Assembly: GCA_025363435.1 (NCBI GenBank)
Contig: JANYDY010000029.1
Coordinates: forward strand, 1-52,054
DNA: 52,054 nucleotides
Source: Betaproteobacteria bacterium
GTDB taxonomy: Bacteria; Pseudomonadota; Gammaproteobacteria; Burkholderiales; SG8-41
Direction of reading: 5' to 3'
Made by a program: the position numbers and the translations under genes. Below, piece after piece: positions 9,057-18,028 of this stretch. Each line of letters starts with the position of its first letter. The first letter of the stretch is position 1. The notes under the pieces are model-generated. The model worked only from the letters and a program-made list of their open reading frames with translations, was not told where the DNA came from and searched no databases.

Positions 9057-10025
9057 TCAGGCGGCAGGCAGTTCGATCGGTAGTTCCATGCCGATTTTTT
9101 TCTTCAGCGCACGCTGATAAACAAGATTGGCCAGGGCGATGTCCTGGCTGGCCATGCCCTGGGTGATGATGAGGACGCGCTGATTTTCGTTGCTGCGGCC
9201 CGGATGTTTGCCGCTGACGACTTCGGCAACCGTGGCATCGATCCAGCCCGGCGCTTCGGCGCCGAACAGTTCCGTCAATTCTTTTTGCAGCTGCGCGCGG
9301 CTGTCGACCACAAAGAGATCGGACTTCTCGGCGAGGTCGCGCCCCGGTTCGGCGCTGTCCAGAGTAGCCACCACGGTACCCGGCGCGATCCACGATTCTT
9401 CGAGCATGGCACGCGCGCTATTGGTCGCCGTCAACACCAGATCGGCACCGCGCACCGCGGCTTCAATGCTGTCGGCCGCTTTGGCATTGACCCCGTAATT
9501 TGCTTTTGCTTTGGCAGCGAGTGCGGCACGCGTTTCCGGGCGGCGCGAGGCGATGCGCACTTCTTTCAGCTTGAACAGCCGCGTAAAATATTCGAGCGCG
9601 GTGGTCGCCAGGCGCCCGGCGCCGACCAGCGCCAGCGTGCCGGCGTCCTTGCGTGCAAGGCGGTGCGCCGCCATCACAATGGAGGCAACCGTGCGCTGCG
9701 CATAGGTCCAGGTTTCGTCGACCAGCGCCAGCGGGCGCGAGCTCGCAACATCGACCAGCATGATGAAACGCGTGGCGTCCTGCGAGGTTTCATCGGTGGC
9801 ATTGTGCGAAACAAAACGAAAACCGCCGACCGAAGCCTCATCGAGTATGCAGGCCTTGAGGTGGTAGTGATTCTCGAAACGGTCGCGCATATTCATGTTC
9901 GGCGGCACCGGCCAGCGCACCTGGCCGGCGGCATCCTGCGCGACGACGCGCGCGATTTCGGCGAGCACATCGTCCGGCGTCAACAGCGCATGGCATTGTC
10001 TGGCGGTGAGGTAAATCAGCGACAT
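9057..10025 (-). CDS. Ornithine cyclodeaminase / mu-crystallin family protein
   Basis: 322 residues in the OCD/mu-crystallin fold: N-terminal dimerisation part, then a Rossmann segment ALVGAGRLATTALEYFTR (residues ~130-150), RIASRRPE and DLVLTATNSA, ending with GMASQDIALANLVYQRA. Members include ornithine cyclodeaminase, alanine dehydrogenase, ketimine reductases and delta-1-pyrroline-2-carboxylate reductase; all act on amino or imino acids with NAD(P)(H). In this operon (19 bases after a Bug gene, 20 bases before hyuB) it probably processes a cyclic imine or amino acid intermediate. That role is inferred; the substrate is not known. Confidence 0.88.
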   Translation of the reverse strand: MSLIYLTARQCHALLTPDDVLAEIARVVAQDAAGQVRWPVPPNMNMRDRFENHYHLKACILDEASVGGFRFVSHNATDETSQDATRFIMLVDVASSRPLALVDETWTYAQRTVASIVMAAHRLARKDAGTLALVGAGRLATTALEYFTRLFKLKEVRIASRRPETRAALAAKAKANYGVNAKAADSIEAAVRGADLVLTATNSARAMLEESWIAPGTVVATLDSAEPGRDLAEKSDLFVVDSRAQLQKELTELFGAEAPGWIDATVAEVVSGKHPGRSNENQRVLIITQGMASQDIALANLVYQRALKKKIGMELPIELPAA

Positions 10026-10044
10026 GTAATTCTTTCCTGCGTAA

Positions 10045-11034
10045 TCAAACGTCGGGTTTGATGCCGGCTTTGATGATAATCGGGCCGATCACATCGCTCT
10101 CAGTCTTCAGCGTGGCGGTAAACTGTTCGGGCGTATCGCCAACGATATCGAAACCGATTTGCGCAAGACGCTGCTGCACTTCCGGGTTCTTCAACGCAGT
10201 GACAATCGCGGCGTGCAGTTTAGCGATAATTTCACGCGGCGTCCCGGGTGGCGCAACGACGCCGTAACGACCTTCCATCGGATGTATTTTGATGCCGACT
10301 TCGTTCAGCGTCGGCAGCTCGGGCGCCGCCGTCGGGCGTTTGCTACCGATGCTCGCCAGTAGACGCAGGCGGCCGTTTTTCGCCTGCGGCAATGCCGGAC
10401 TGAGATCGGCGAACATGAGGTCGATTTCACCCGAGACCACGGCGGTCAGCGCCGGCCCGGTGCCTTTGTATGGCACGTGAACCATGCTGACGCCGGTCAC
10501 CGCCGAGAACAGCTCGGCCGCAACGTGTGAACTCGCACCGCTGCCTGATGAACCGTAACTGAGCAGATTTTTTTTCGACAGCGCGAGTTTGATCAGCTCG
10601 CGCACGTTCTTCGCCGGCACGCCTGGATTGACTGCAATCACGTAGGCGGTAACCGCAAGTTGCGACACCGGCAGCAGATCCCTCTGCACGTTGTAGCCGA
10701 TTTTCGGATAGAGATGCGGCGCCACCACAAGATTGCCGGAACTGCCGAGCCCCAACGTATAGCCGTCAGGCGCCGCCTTCGCCACCAGTTCCATGCCGAT
10801 GGTGCCGCCGGCGCCGCCGCGGTTTTCAATCACTACTGCCTGCCCCAACGCTTCGCTCAATTTGGGCGCGATCACACGCCCGCAAATATCCGCCGGGCCG
10901 CCCGGCGCAAAACCGATGAACACGCGGATCGCTTTGCTCGGATAGTTCGCCGTGCTCTGTGCGACGGCACCGCCGTTTACAAGCAGCGCAGCCATCGATA
11001 CGACCGCCAACGAAATTTGACCAATATGTTTCAT
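10045..11034 (-). CDS. Bug-family receptor between the tautomerase and OCD genes
   Basis: 329 residues: signal peptide MKHIGQISLAVVSMAALLV ending around GGAVAQ, mature start NYPSKAIRVFIGFAPGGPAD, then GGAGGTIGMELVAKAAPDGYTL and HVPYKGTGPAL. The start at 11034 is chosen because a GGAG motif lies about 8 bases upstream; an alternative ATG at 11046 adds four residues. It precedes the OCD-like gene by 19 bases, so it is part of the cluster. A 131-base gap separates it from the upstream tautomerase-VOC gene and holds a 10-bp palindrome, so an internal promoter is possible. Confidence 0.92.
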   Translation of the reverse strand: MKHIGQISLAVVSMAALLVNGGAVAQSTANYPSKAIRVFIGFAPGGPADICGRVIAPKLSEALGQAVVIENRGGAGGTIGMELVAKAAPDGYTLGLGSSGNLVVAPHLYPKIGYNVQRDLLPVSQLAVTAYVIAVNPGVPAKNVRELIKLALSKKNLLSYGSSGSGASSHVAAELFSAVTGVSMVHVPYKGTGPALTAVVSGEIDLMFADLSPALPQAKNGRLRLLASIGSKRPTAAPELPTLNEVGIKIHPMEGRYGVVAPPGTPREIIAKLHAAIVTALKNPEVQQRLAQIGFDIVGDTPEQFTATLKTESDVIGPIIIKAGIKPDV

Positions 11035-11052
11035 GATGTGCTCCATAAATTT

Positions 11053-11062
11053 TGACCGGTCA
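11053..11062. promoter_or_regulatory. Candidate operator palindrome TGACCGGTCA
   Basis: A perfect 10-bp palindrome 18 bases upstream of the Bug start at 11034, inside the longest gap in the downstream half of the cluster. The position suits a regulator site, but a 10-bp palindrome can also arise by chance in GC-rich DNA and no matching promoter hexamers were convincing. Confidence 0.25.
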
Positions 11063-11165
11063 TGTCACTAAGCAAGGATCATGACAGCCCGCGTGCGCGG
11101 CAAACCCGGGCGCTCAATGCAACCTCGCACCATGCCGGCCCGCAATGGCCCTGAAGCAGTGCACG

Positions 11166-11738
11166 CTAACGCGGCTCTTCGTAGAGCTCGATTTTATTGC
11201 CGTCCGGATCGGCGACGTATATCGTGCGGCCGTAAATGCCGTCGTGCAGCTCCTCAAAAAATTGTACGCCGGCTTGTTTCAGCCGCGCGGCCAACGCATC
11301 AACGCCACTGACACGAAATGCCATGTGATCGATTTGCGGTGCGCCGCCGGGCCCGCCGGTGGTCAGCGCGAGGCCCTGCTTGAACGGCACGAAAGGGCGG
11401 CCGTCGGTCAGGGGTTTGGCATTGCGCCCGGTGAAGCCGAGCAGATCGGCATAGAATTTTTTCGAAGCATCGAGATCGCGTACCTGCAGCAACATATGTG
11501 CGAAGCCGTATATTTTCGGCTCTTTCGGTGCTGCAGGCTTGCCGGGTTCAGGCTCGTTGTCGATACCGAGTTTCCCATCGCGGCCCCAGCTGTCTTTCGG
11601 CACGTCGTGAATAATCACGTGCAGATGTTCGCCGCCGCAATCGGCATGCTGCATCATCGCTTCGGTAATCGCCGCGACCAGCCGGCGTTTTTGATTGACG
11701 CTGCGTCCCGGCCATAAATCAACTGTCACTACCGGCAT
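11166..11738 (-). CDS. Tautomerase (4-OT-like) fused to a VOC (glyoxalase/dioxygenase-like) domain
   Basis: 190 residues in two parts. Residues 2-55 align without gaps to 4-oxalocrotonate tautomerase: Pro directly after the initiator Met (the catalytic base once Met is removed), Arg at mature position 11, and the GRS and VII patterns. The family Arg39 is His here and Phe50 is Trp. After a Pro/Lys/Glu-rich linker (61-75), residues 76-188 form a VOC domain with likely metal ligands His81, His138 and Glu184, and ending DPDGNKIELYE. VOC proteins do isomerisations, glyoxalase or extradiol reactions. A bifunctional enzyme handling a keto/enol intermediate of the cluster is an inference. It ends 131 bases before the Bug gene. 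Confidence 0.85.
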   Translation of the reverse strand: MPVVTVDLWPGRSVNQKRRLVAAITEAMMQHADCGGEHLHVIIHDVPKDSWGRDGKLGIDNEPEPGKPAAPKEPKIYGFAHMLLQVRDLDASKKFYADLLGFTGRNAKPLTDGRPFVPFKQGLALTTGGPGGAPQIDHMAFRVSGVDALAARLKQAGVQFFEELHDGIYGRTIYVADPDGNKIELYEEPR

Positions 11739-11765
11739 AAGCTGCCTCCGTTTTCAAATACCCTG

Positions 11766-12857
11766 TTACGCAGATTTTCTGACGCGTGCCAGCAAACCCT
11801 TCAGATCGAGGCCCGTGATACCCATCGCCGCGGCGCCGCGCCCGCCATCGCGATAACTTTTGCCGACAACGATTTCGGCAAGCCGGAACAGATTTTCCGC
11901 CGCCGGCACAGCAACACCGGCGATTTTCGCAAAGGTCATGAACGGCAACAGGCCGTGGCCGAAATCTTCCTGATAATAACGGTGATTAAGCGAACCCGGC
12001 GCCTTGATGCGACTGTTGGCGCTGCCGGCCGCAATTGCCGCGGCAAAATCATCGCTGTCGCTGACCGCCGCTTCCACCGTGCCGATGGCCTTCATTTCTT
12101 CAATCAGGTTTGGCAGCGTGTGGCCAAAAGCGCGCGCCATCGCGCGCCGCTCGTCGTCGAGCGCGCGCATCACGCGCGCTACACCCGGCGTCATGCCTTG
12201 CGCGTAAAAAGTATAGTTGCCGGCAGTCGCCTCGACCCAGGCTGCGCCGAGTATCGCGCCCGGCGGATGCAGCACCATGTTGACATTGCACAAGCCGGAG
12301 AACAGCACGTCGGCGACCGCTTTGGCGCAGGGAAAAAGCTGCATCGCGATTTCAACCGCGCGTTCACTGCCGGGCAGCGACGCAACGCGCACCTGCTTCG
12401 CACGCCCGCTGATCGTGACGCGCTGTGGCTGATTTTTGCGCGCGACGTAAGTAAGCGTGGAAAACTCCGCCACCGGCGGCACATCGGCACGCTGCTTTTT
12501 GAAGGCAGTTTCGAATTCGAGCGCACCACCGGTGTGGCCCGGATTGAGCACGACGGGCACATCGGCTTTGGCACCGGCCTGCGCGAGTGCAAACGCCATC
12601 ACGGCGTGAGAGATGGTCGGCAGCGTACAAACCAGCGCCTCGCAACCATTGATGGCCGCGCGCAGATCGGCGGTAATCAGCAGCGGTTTGGCGAGGCCTT
12701 CACCGAATACACCATCGAATTGAACGCCGCCCAAGCGTGCAAACGGATCGAGCGTAGCCTGGGAACGGTTCCACAGATGAACTTCGTGGCCGGCCTGTGT
12801 GAGTTCGACCACGGCGGCCGCACCGCCCGCACCTGCGCCGAGTATGGCAACGCGCAT
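11766..12857 (-). CDS. NAD/NADP octopine/nopaline dehydrogenase family protein
   Basis: 363 residues. The N-terminal Rossmann motif is VAILGAGAGGAAAVVEL (residues 3-19), followed by HEVHLWNRS. The C-terminal half has the opine-dehydrogenase landmark NMVLHPPGAILGAAW plus DDERRAMARAFGH. Opine dehydrogenases reductively condense an amino acid with a 2-oxo acid, or run in reverse to oxidise N-(carboxyalkyl)amino acids. The reverse, catabolic direction would fit this uptake cluster, but that is inference. It is one base from the M24 gene upstream and 27 bases from the tautomerase-VOC gene downstream. Confidence 0.85.
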   Translation of the reverse strand: MRVAILGAGAGGAAAVVELTQAGHEVHLWNRSQATLDPFARLGGVQFDGVFGEGLAKPLLITADLRAAINGCEALVCTLPTISHAVMAFALAQAGAKADVPVVLNPGHTGGALEFETAFKKQRADVPPVAEFSTLTYVARKNQPQRVTISGRAKQVRVASLPGSERAVEIAMQLFPCAKAVADVLFSGLCNVNMVLHPPGAILGAAWVEATAGNYTFYAQGMTPGVARVMRALDDERRAMARAFGHTLPNLIEEMKAIGTVEAAVSDSDDFAAAIAAGSANSRIKAPGSLNHRYYQEDFGHGLLPFMTFAKIAGVAVPAAENLFRLAEIVVGKSYRDGGRGAAAMGITGLDLKGLLARVRKSA

Positions 12858-12858
12858 A

Positions 12859-13992
12859 TCAGCGCACGACCAGTAATTTATCAGTGTTGGCGTAATCGGA
12901 CAGCAGCTCGCAACCCGTCCCGGTCACCAGCATCATGTCCTTGTTCTGCATGCCGTAGCCATGACCGGTTTGATAGCACAAGGGCTCCACACCCAGCACC
13001 ATGCCGGCCTCAAGTTGCGCGTCACCGCGCTTGCCAATTTCCGGCGTTTTACCAATGTAAGGATCTTCGTGCAGATGCAGGCCGATACCGTGACCGACGA
13101 AGGAAATCGGCGGCAAATTCAATTCCATTAATTTGCGCAAAAAGGCTGCGTATATCGCGCGGCAGCTCGCCCCCGGCTTAATCATGTCCATCAACAGATA
13201 TTTGCACTCGACAAGATTCTGCCAGATTTTTTCCGCATGCGCAGGCGCGCGCTGCACGACGGCGGTGCGGCAAACGCCGGCCTGGTAGCCGTTGATCACG
13301 GAAAATATTTCGACACGACAGACGTCTTCGATTTGCAGCTTGCGCTCGCTCGGCCCGACATTGGGCAACTGGCTGCGCTCGCCGGTGGCGACGATCATCA
13401 ACTTGAAATGCTCGGCGCCCAGCGTGTAGATATTGCGCGTCATTTGCGCAGCGATGTCCATTTCCGTGTCGCCGGTTTTCACCGCCGCCAGCGCGTCGGT
13501 GATCGACTGATCGGCGATACGCGACAACCGCCGCAGCAGATCGATTTCATCGCGCGTCTTGATCTGTCGCAGGCGCGCCAGCAACGCTTCGTTGCCGCTA
13601 AAGGTTGCTTTTGGCAATTCGCGCGTCAACCGCGCCAGATCACCGGCCGGCAGATAGTCCATCTCGATACCGATACGCGCTGCTTCGAGGCCAAGCTCTT
13701 GCAACTGAATGGCCAGCACCGCCATCGCGCTGTCGGTGAATTCGGCCCAGATGCGCGACGGCGTATCGGGTTCGCGTCGCTTGATGGTAGACGCCTCCAT
13801 ATCGACACCGAAAATCGCCGTTCTGCCGTCGGTGGTGACGATCACCATCGCATGGCGGTGGCGGATCAGCGGCTGCGACGGCACGACAAAACCGGTCAGA
13901 TAAGCAAAGTTCTCCGGCGAACAGGAGATCATGGCATCGAGACCCGCCGCCTGCATGGCTTTGACCTGACGGTTTACAATTTCCTGTCGCAT
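12859..13992 (-). CDS. M24 (pita-bread) family protein with degenerate metal site, creatinase-like
   Basis: 377 residues with creatinase/prolidase N-terminal domain (1-140) and M24 C-terminal domain. The start MRQEIVNRQ at 13992 lies 4 bases after the upstream gene's stop; an in-frame extension to 14082 would overlap that gene. In metallo-M24 peptidases five residues bind two metals. Here the first Asp is Glu228, the second is Gly239, His301 (GHGIGLHLHED) and Glu336 are kept, and the last Glu is Lys351 (NKDMMLVT). Loss of this many ligands argues against a dimetal Xaa-Pro peptidase and for a metal-independent hydrolase like creatinase or ectoine hydrolase, cleaving a C-N bond. The substrate is unknown. 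Confidence 0.88.
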   Translation of the reverse strand: MRQEIVNRQVKAMQAAGLDAMISCSPENFAYLTGFVVPSQPLIRHRHAMVIVTTDGRTAIFGVDMEASTIKRREPDTPSRIWAEFTDSAMAVLAIQLQELGLEAARIGIEMDYLPAGDLARLTRELPKATFSGNEALLARLRQIKTRDEIDLLRRLSRIADQSITDALAAVKTGDTEMDIAAQMTRNIYTLGAEHFKLMIVATGERSQLPNVGPSERKLQIEDVCRVEIFSVINGYQAGVCRTAVVQRAPAHAEKIWQNLVECKYLLMDMIKPGASCRAIYAAFLRKLMELNLPPISFVGHGIGLHLHEDPYIGKTPEIGKRGDAQLEAGMVLGVEPLCYQTGHGYGMQNKDMMLVTGTGCELLSDYANTDKLLVVR

Positions 13993-13996
13993 TTTT

Positions 13997-15157
13997 TTAT
14001 GCAGTCGTACGGTATTTTTCGATTTTGGCTTCGTCAATCGCGATACCCATCCCCGCCGCCATCGGCACTTCAATCGCACCATCGACGAATTTCATCGGCA
14101 CTGCGATCAGATCGTCTTTGTAATAAATACCGGCAATGCGGCCGTGCTGATGTTCGGCCGGCGTCGACACCGGGATCACGCAGGAAAGCGTTGCCGCCGG
14201 CGCCGCAGCGGCCAGCTGCACATTAGCGAGATTGCCGATACCGGTTTCAATCGAACCGTTGACGTTGCAGACGATGCCGGCAGCGCGGCACACTGCAGCA
14301 ACTTCCATCGCGCGATACAACCCGCCGGGTTTGGTGGTGTAAATCGAAATGATATCGATGGCATGCTGTTCGGCGATTTGTATAGCGTCGTGCGCATTCC
14401 ACGCCGACTCGTCGGCCATCACCGGCGTGTCGAGCGCGCGCGCGACTTCGGCAATGCGCTCGATGCCCATGCACGGTTGTTCGGCGTATTTGAGGCGCTG
14501 CTTTTCCATTTCGCGCAAGATCACTACCGCTTCGCCGGGTGTTTTATAACCTTCATTGGCATCGACGCAGATGTCGATGTCGGGGCCGGCGGCGTTGCGC
14601 ACTGCGCGCACCATCTCGATGTCGCGTTTGGCATCGACGCCGATCTTGACTTTGATGGTCTTGATGCCTTCCTTGACGACCTGGGCGACCTCCTTTTCCG
14701 CCTCGGCAATCGCAATCAAGCCGATCGAGTGCGTGACCGGCACCCGCGTGCGCACACACCCGCCGAGCAGCACGTGCACCGGCACGTTGAGCGTTTTGCC
14801 GGCCAGATCATAGGCGGCGAATTCGACCGCGGCCTTCGCGTACGGATAACCCCTGATCGCGGCATCCATGCGCGCATGCAGTTCGACGATATTGGTCGCA
14901 TCAACGCCTTTGACTGCCGGCCCGAGATAACGCGCGATGACGAGCTCGACGATCGCCGCCGATTCACCGAAGTAACGGCCGAATTCACCGCCCCAGTCTT
15001 TCAGCGCCGCCGCTTCGCCCCAGCCGATGCGGCCGTCTTCGTCGGTCATCCTGGTCAGGATGTAACGGCCAATCGGCTCGGTGAGGCCGGTCCATTTATG
15101 TTCGCGCCGCGTCGGCAGTTGCACGACGATGGTTTCAAGAGAAGCAATGCGGCTCAC
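13997..15157 (-). CDS. Enolase superfamily enzyme, muconate lactonizing enzyme (MLE) subgroup
   Basis: 386 residues, GTG start. The C-terminal barrel shows the MLE/dipeptide-epimerase catalytic set: a KxK motif (IKVKIG), Mg ligands in CVDANEG, AEQP and MADES, and the opposite lysine in YTTKPGG. Such enzymes abstract an alpha proton from a carboxylate and give cycloisomerisation, racemisation, N-succinyl/dipeptide epimerisation or o-succinylbenzoate synthesis. Next to an M24 hydrolase and an opine-dehydrogenase-like gene, epimerisation of an N-substituted amino acid is one possible role, inferred only. The 89 bases upstream, after the coxL-type gene, are the first sizeable gap in the run and might contain a secondary promoter. 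Confidence 0.9.
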   Translation of the reverse strand: MSRIASLETIVVQLPTRREHKWTGLTEPIGRYILTRMTDEDGRIGWGEAAALKDWGGEFGRYFGESAAIVELVIARYLGPAVKGVDATNIVELHARMDAAIRGYPYAKAAVEFAAYDLAGKTLNVPVHVLLGGCVRTRVPVTHSIGLIAIAEAEKEVAQVVKEGIKTIKVKIGVDAKRDIEMVRAVRNAAGPDIDICVDANEGYKTPGEAVVILREMEKQRLKYAEQPCMGIERIAEVARALDTPVMADESAWNAHDAIQIAEQHAIDIISIYTTKPGGLYRAMEVAAVCRAAGIVCNVNGSIETGIGNLANVQLAAAAPAATLSCVIPVSTPAEHQHGRIAGIYYKDDLIAVPMKFVDGAIEVPMAAGMGIAIDEAKIEKYRTTA

Positions 15158-15246
15158 GGTGTACTCGTGATAAAGGTGAAATAAATAGTGGATTACTGCA
15201 AGAAAATTGCTGCCTGCAGTTTATCGGTGATGCAGAGGCGGCGCAA

Positions 15247-17544
15247 TCATGCGCGCTTCGCCGCGCGCGCATTTTCAATCAACTGCCAGACCCGCGCCTG
15301 CGACAGCGGCAACGCATTGGTCGCCACAGCGAGGGAACTCAGCGCCGATGCGACGGCGTTGGCAACGACGCCGCCGACCGGAATGATGCCGCCCTCACCC
15401 GCGCCTTTGACGCCGAGCGGATTGAGCGGCGACGGATACTGTTCAAGCGCAATTGCGCGGATGCGCGGAAAATCGACCGCGCAGGGAATCAAATAGGCTG
15501 CAAGCGAGCCGGTCAGCAACTGGCCTTCTTCGTCGTAGACCATGCCTTCGAGCAGCGTGCCGCCCAGACCCTGCACGATGGCGCCAACCGTCTGCCCGTG
15601 CAGCGTATTCGGATTGAGGATGCGGCCGACATCCTCGACGGCGACGTAATCGAGTATTTCGACCTGGCCGGTGCGCGGATCAACGCTGACGTGCGCAGCG
15701 TGTGTGCCATAGCTATAGGTGCGCTTCACATTGTGGAAGGTGCCGGCGGCGGCAAAACCGCCGACGGACAATTCGCCCAGCGTCAGCCGGCGCCTGCCCG
15801 CGGTAACGGCGCGCAGGCCGTCGACAATGGCGACCTCCTGCGGCACGCAACTGAATCGCGCTACCGCTGCATCTCGTATCGCCTGTTTAAGATTTTCCGC
15901 AGCCACCAGTATCGCCGAGCCGCCCATCACCGAGGCGCGCGAGCCGAACGAACCGAAGCCTTCGTGGATGCCGGTGGTCGAGCCGTGATGCACGGCGGCG
16001 ATATGCTCAATGGGAATTTCGAGCGCATCAGCGGCGATTTGCGCGAACACCGTTTCGAGGCCCTGGCCGACCGCAGAGGCGCCGACATAAACCGTTACCA
16101 TGCCCTGCGCATCGAGCAGCAACCGCGCGTTTTCACGCGGGCCGGCCGAGCCGCCCTCAACGTAACAACCGATGCCGAGACCGTGATAACGGCCATCGAT
16201 CAATTTGCCCTGCAGTGCGGATTTCGTTTTCCAGTCGATCTCGACGAGACAACGCTCAAGCGTGATGCTGTACTCGCCGCTGTCGAATTCACCGCTACCG
16301 CCGTACGGCAGCACCTGCGGCAAGGCATACGGAATTTCCGCCGCGGTGACGAGATTGCGCCGGCGCATTTCCACACGGTCGAGGCCGAGTTCGGCGGCGG
16401 CGATATCGATCAGGCGCTCACGGCAGAAATCGGCTTCGAAACGCCCCGGCGCGCGATAAGTGCCGACCGGCGTTTTATTGCTCACATAAAGCGTGACGTC
16501 GAGTTGCACAGCGGGTATGCGATACGGCCCCGGCAGCATCTGCGCCAGATTGCGCGATGGCGTGACGGCGTTCGGCCGCGCATAAGCGCCGATGTTGGCC
16601 CACGCACTGCCGCGTAAACCGAGGATGGTACCGTCACGGCGGCAGGCGATTTCGAGTTCGCATTCGACTTCGCGCGCATGCGTGGTTGCCATCAGATGTT
16701 CGCGCCGGTCTTCGACCCATTTGACCGGACGGTTGAGCCGGCGCGCGGCGAACGGAATCAGAAAATCTTCAGGGAAAAATTCGCCGCGCGCGCCGAAACC
16801 GCCACCGATGTCGGTTTCGACCGCATCGACCGCGTGTTCGGGCAACTCGAGCATTTTCGCCAGTGCCGCGCGCACAAAAAACGGCACCTTGGCCGCACCC
16901 GACAGCGTCAGGCGATTATTCACGGCATCCCATTCGGCGACGAGGCCGCGCGTTTCCAGCGGAATCGCCGCATGCCGGTGCACCTGAAAGGTTTCGCGTC
17001 GCACATAGCCGGCGTCTTTGAAAGCCTGTTCGATATCGCCGCGCACCGCGCTTAACCCCGCTACGCGATTGCTGGCGCAGGCTTCGAACAGCAGTGCCGC
17101 GCCGGCGGCGAGACCGGCGCGACCGGTGACCGCGGGCAATGCTTCAATATCAACATCAACCACATTCGCCGCGTCTTCGGCAATTGCCGCCGAATCTGCA
17201 ATCACCAGCGCGACAGGCTCGCCGACATAACGTACTTTGTCGCGCGCAATTACCGGCTGCACCACACGGTCGAGCGAGGGCTGCGATTCGGAACGCACCG
17301 CGATGGTTGGAATAGTGTTGCCGAGATCGGCGGCGGTAATGACGGCACGCACACCGCGCATGGCCAGTGCCGCCGCCGTATCGATTGCGCTGATGCGGCC
17401 ATGCGCAACTGCGCTGCGTACAACTGACGCATACAACATTCCGTCGCGTTGAAGATCGTCGATATACTGACCGCGCCCTCGCAGGAACCTCAGGTCTTCA
17501 ATACGTTCGACGGGATTTCCGATATAGGAATCCCGGCGCGTCAT
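15247..17544 (-). CDS. Xanthine dehydrogenase/CO dehydrogenase family molybdopterin-binding subunit (CoxL-like)
   Basis: 765 residues, the large Mo-cofactor subunit of a three-part molybdenum hydroxylase. Visible family features: N-terminal RIEDLRFLRGRGQYIDD, GGGFGARGEFFPED, the active-site region with TYRAPGRFE, and the C-terminal KGAGEGGIIPVGG, where the Glu is the expected catalytic base. The CO-dehydrogenase-specific Cys loop is absent, so this is not a CO oxidiser but a hydroxylase inserting water-derived oxygen at an electron-poor carbon, often in N-heterocycles or aldehydes. Its start overlaps the Fe-S subunit stop by 4 bases. Confidence 0.92.
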   Translation of the reverse strand: MTRRDSYIGNPVERIEDLRFLRGRGQYIDDLQRDGMLYASVVRSAVAHGRISAIDTAAALAMRGVRAVITAADLGNTIPTIAVRSESQPSLDRVVQPVIARDKVRYVGEPVALVIADSAAIAEDAANVVDVDIEALPAVTGRAGLAAGAALLFEACASNRVAGLSAVRGDIEQAFKDAGYVRRETFQVHRHAAIPLETRGLVAEWDAVNNRLTLSGAAKVPFFVRAALAKMLELPEHAVDAVETDIGGGFGARGEFFPEDFLIPFAARRLNRPVKWVEDRREHLMATTHAREVECELEIACRRDGTILGLRGSAWANIGAYARPNAVTPSRNLAQMLPGPYRIPAVQLDVTLYVSNKTPVGTYRAPGRFEADFCRERLIDIAAAELGLDRVEMRRRNLVTAAEIPYALPQVLPYGGSGEFDSGEYSITLERCLVEIDWKTKSALQGKLIDGRYHGLGIGCYVEGGSAGPRENARLLLDAQGMVTVYVGASAVGQGLETVFAQIAADALEIPIEHIAAVHHGSTTGIHEGFGSFGSRASVMGGSAILVAAENLKQAIRDAAVARFSCVPQEVAIVDGLRAVTAGRRRLTLGELSVGGFAAAGTFHNVKRTYSYGTHAAHVSVDPRTGQVEILDYVAVEDVGRILNPNTLHGQTVGAIVQGLGGTLLEGMVYDEEGQLLTGSLAAYLIPCAVDFPRIRAIALEQYPSPLNPLGVKGAGEGGIIPVGGVVANAVASALSSLAVATNALPLSQARVWQLIENARAAKRA

Positions 17545-18026
17545 GGCGTGCCGCCGCGTCTGCCTGTTTTATACGCGGCGCGTGCTTCGAGCACGGCCTC
17601 GACGATGCCGATGTAACCGGTGCAACGGCAGAGGTTGCCGGAAAGCGCTTCGCGTATGCGCGCCTCGCCGCAATCCGGCTCCACGCTCAACAGCGCGTGC
17701 GCGGTCATCAGCATGCCGGGCGTGCAGAACCCGCATTGCAAGGCGTGATGGCGGCGGAACGAGACCTGCAAAGGCGCCAGCGTGTCGCCATCGGCAAGGC
17801 TTTCGACCGTTTCGATTTTTGCGCCGTCAACCTGCACCGCCAGTATCAGACAGGCGCGCGCCGGCTTGCCATCGACAATCACGGTACAGGCGCCGCACAC
17901 GCCGTGCTCGCAGCCGACATGCGTGCCAGTGAGGCCAAGTTCGTGGCGCAGGCAATCGACCAAGGTCAGGCGCGGCTCGACATCGACCTCGTGCGTTTTA
18001 CCGTTGACATTGAGTTTGGTTTGCAT
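17541..18026 (-). CDS. (2Fe-2S) subunit of molybdenum hydroxylase (CoxS-like)
   Basis: 161 residues, the standard length. The plant-ferredoxin-type cluster motif CEHGVCGAC plus a later Cys (ARAC) binds the first 2Fe-2S centre, and the helical domain motifs CGFCTPGM and GNLCRCTGY bind the second. It passes electrons from the Mo site to FAD in the M subunit. The gene starts 2 bases after the coxM-like stop and overlaps the coxL-like start by 4 bases, giving the canonical M-S-L order. Confidence 0.95.
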   Translation of the reverse strand: MQTKLNVNGKTHEVDVEPRLTLVDCLRHELGLTGTHVGCEHGVCGACTVIVDGKPARACLILAVQVDGAKIETVESLADGDTLAPLQVSFRRHHALQCGFCTPGMLMTAHALLSVEPDCGEARIREALSGNLCRCTGYIGIVEAVLEARAAYKTGRRGGTP

Positions 18027-18028
18027 GG

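Noticed and set aside
11955-13181. 408-residue frame opposite the opine-dehydrogenase and M24 genes
   Set aside because: Spans two real genes antisense and has no domain features.
15158-15246. Possible promoter between the coxL-like and MLE-like genes
   Set aside because: A CTGCA/TGCAG inverted repeat and A/T-rich patches are present, but no pair of hexamers with proper spacing could be defended.
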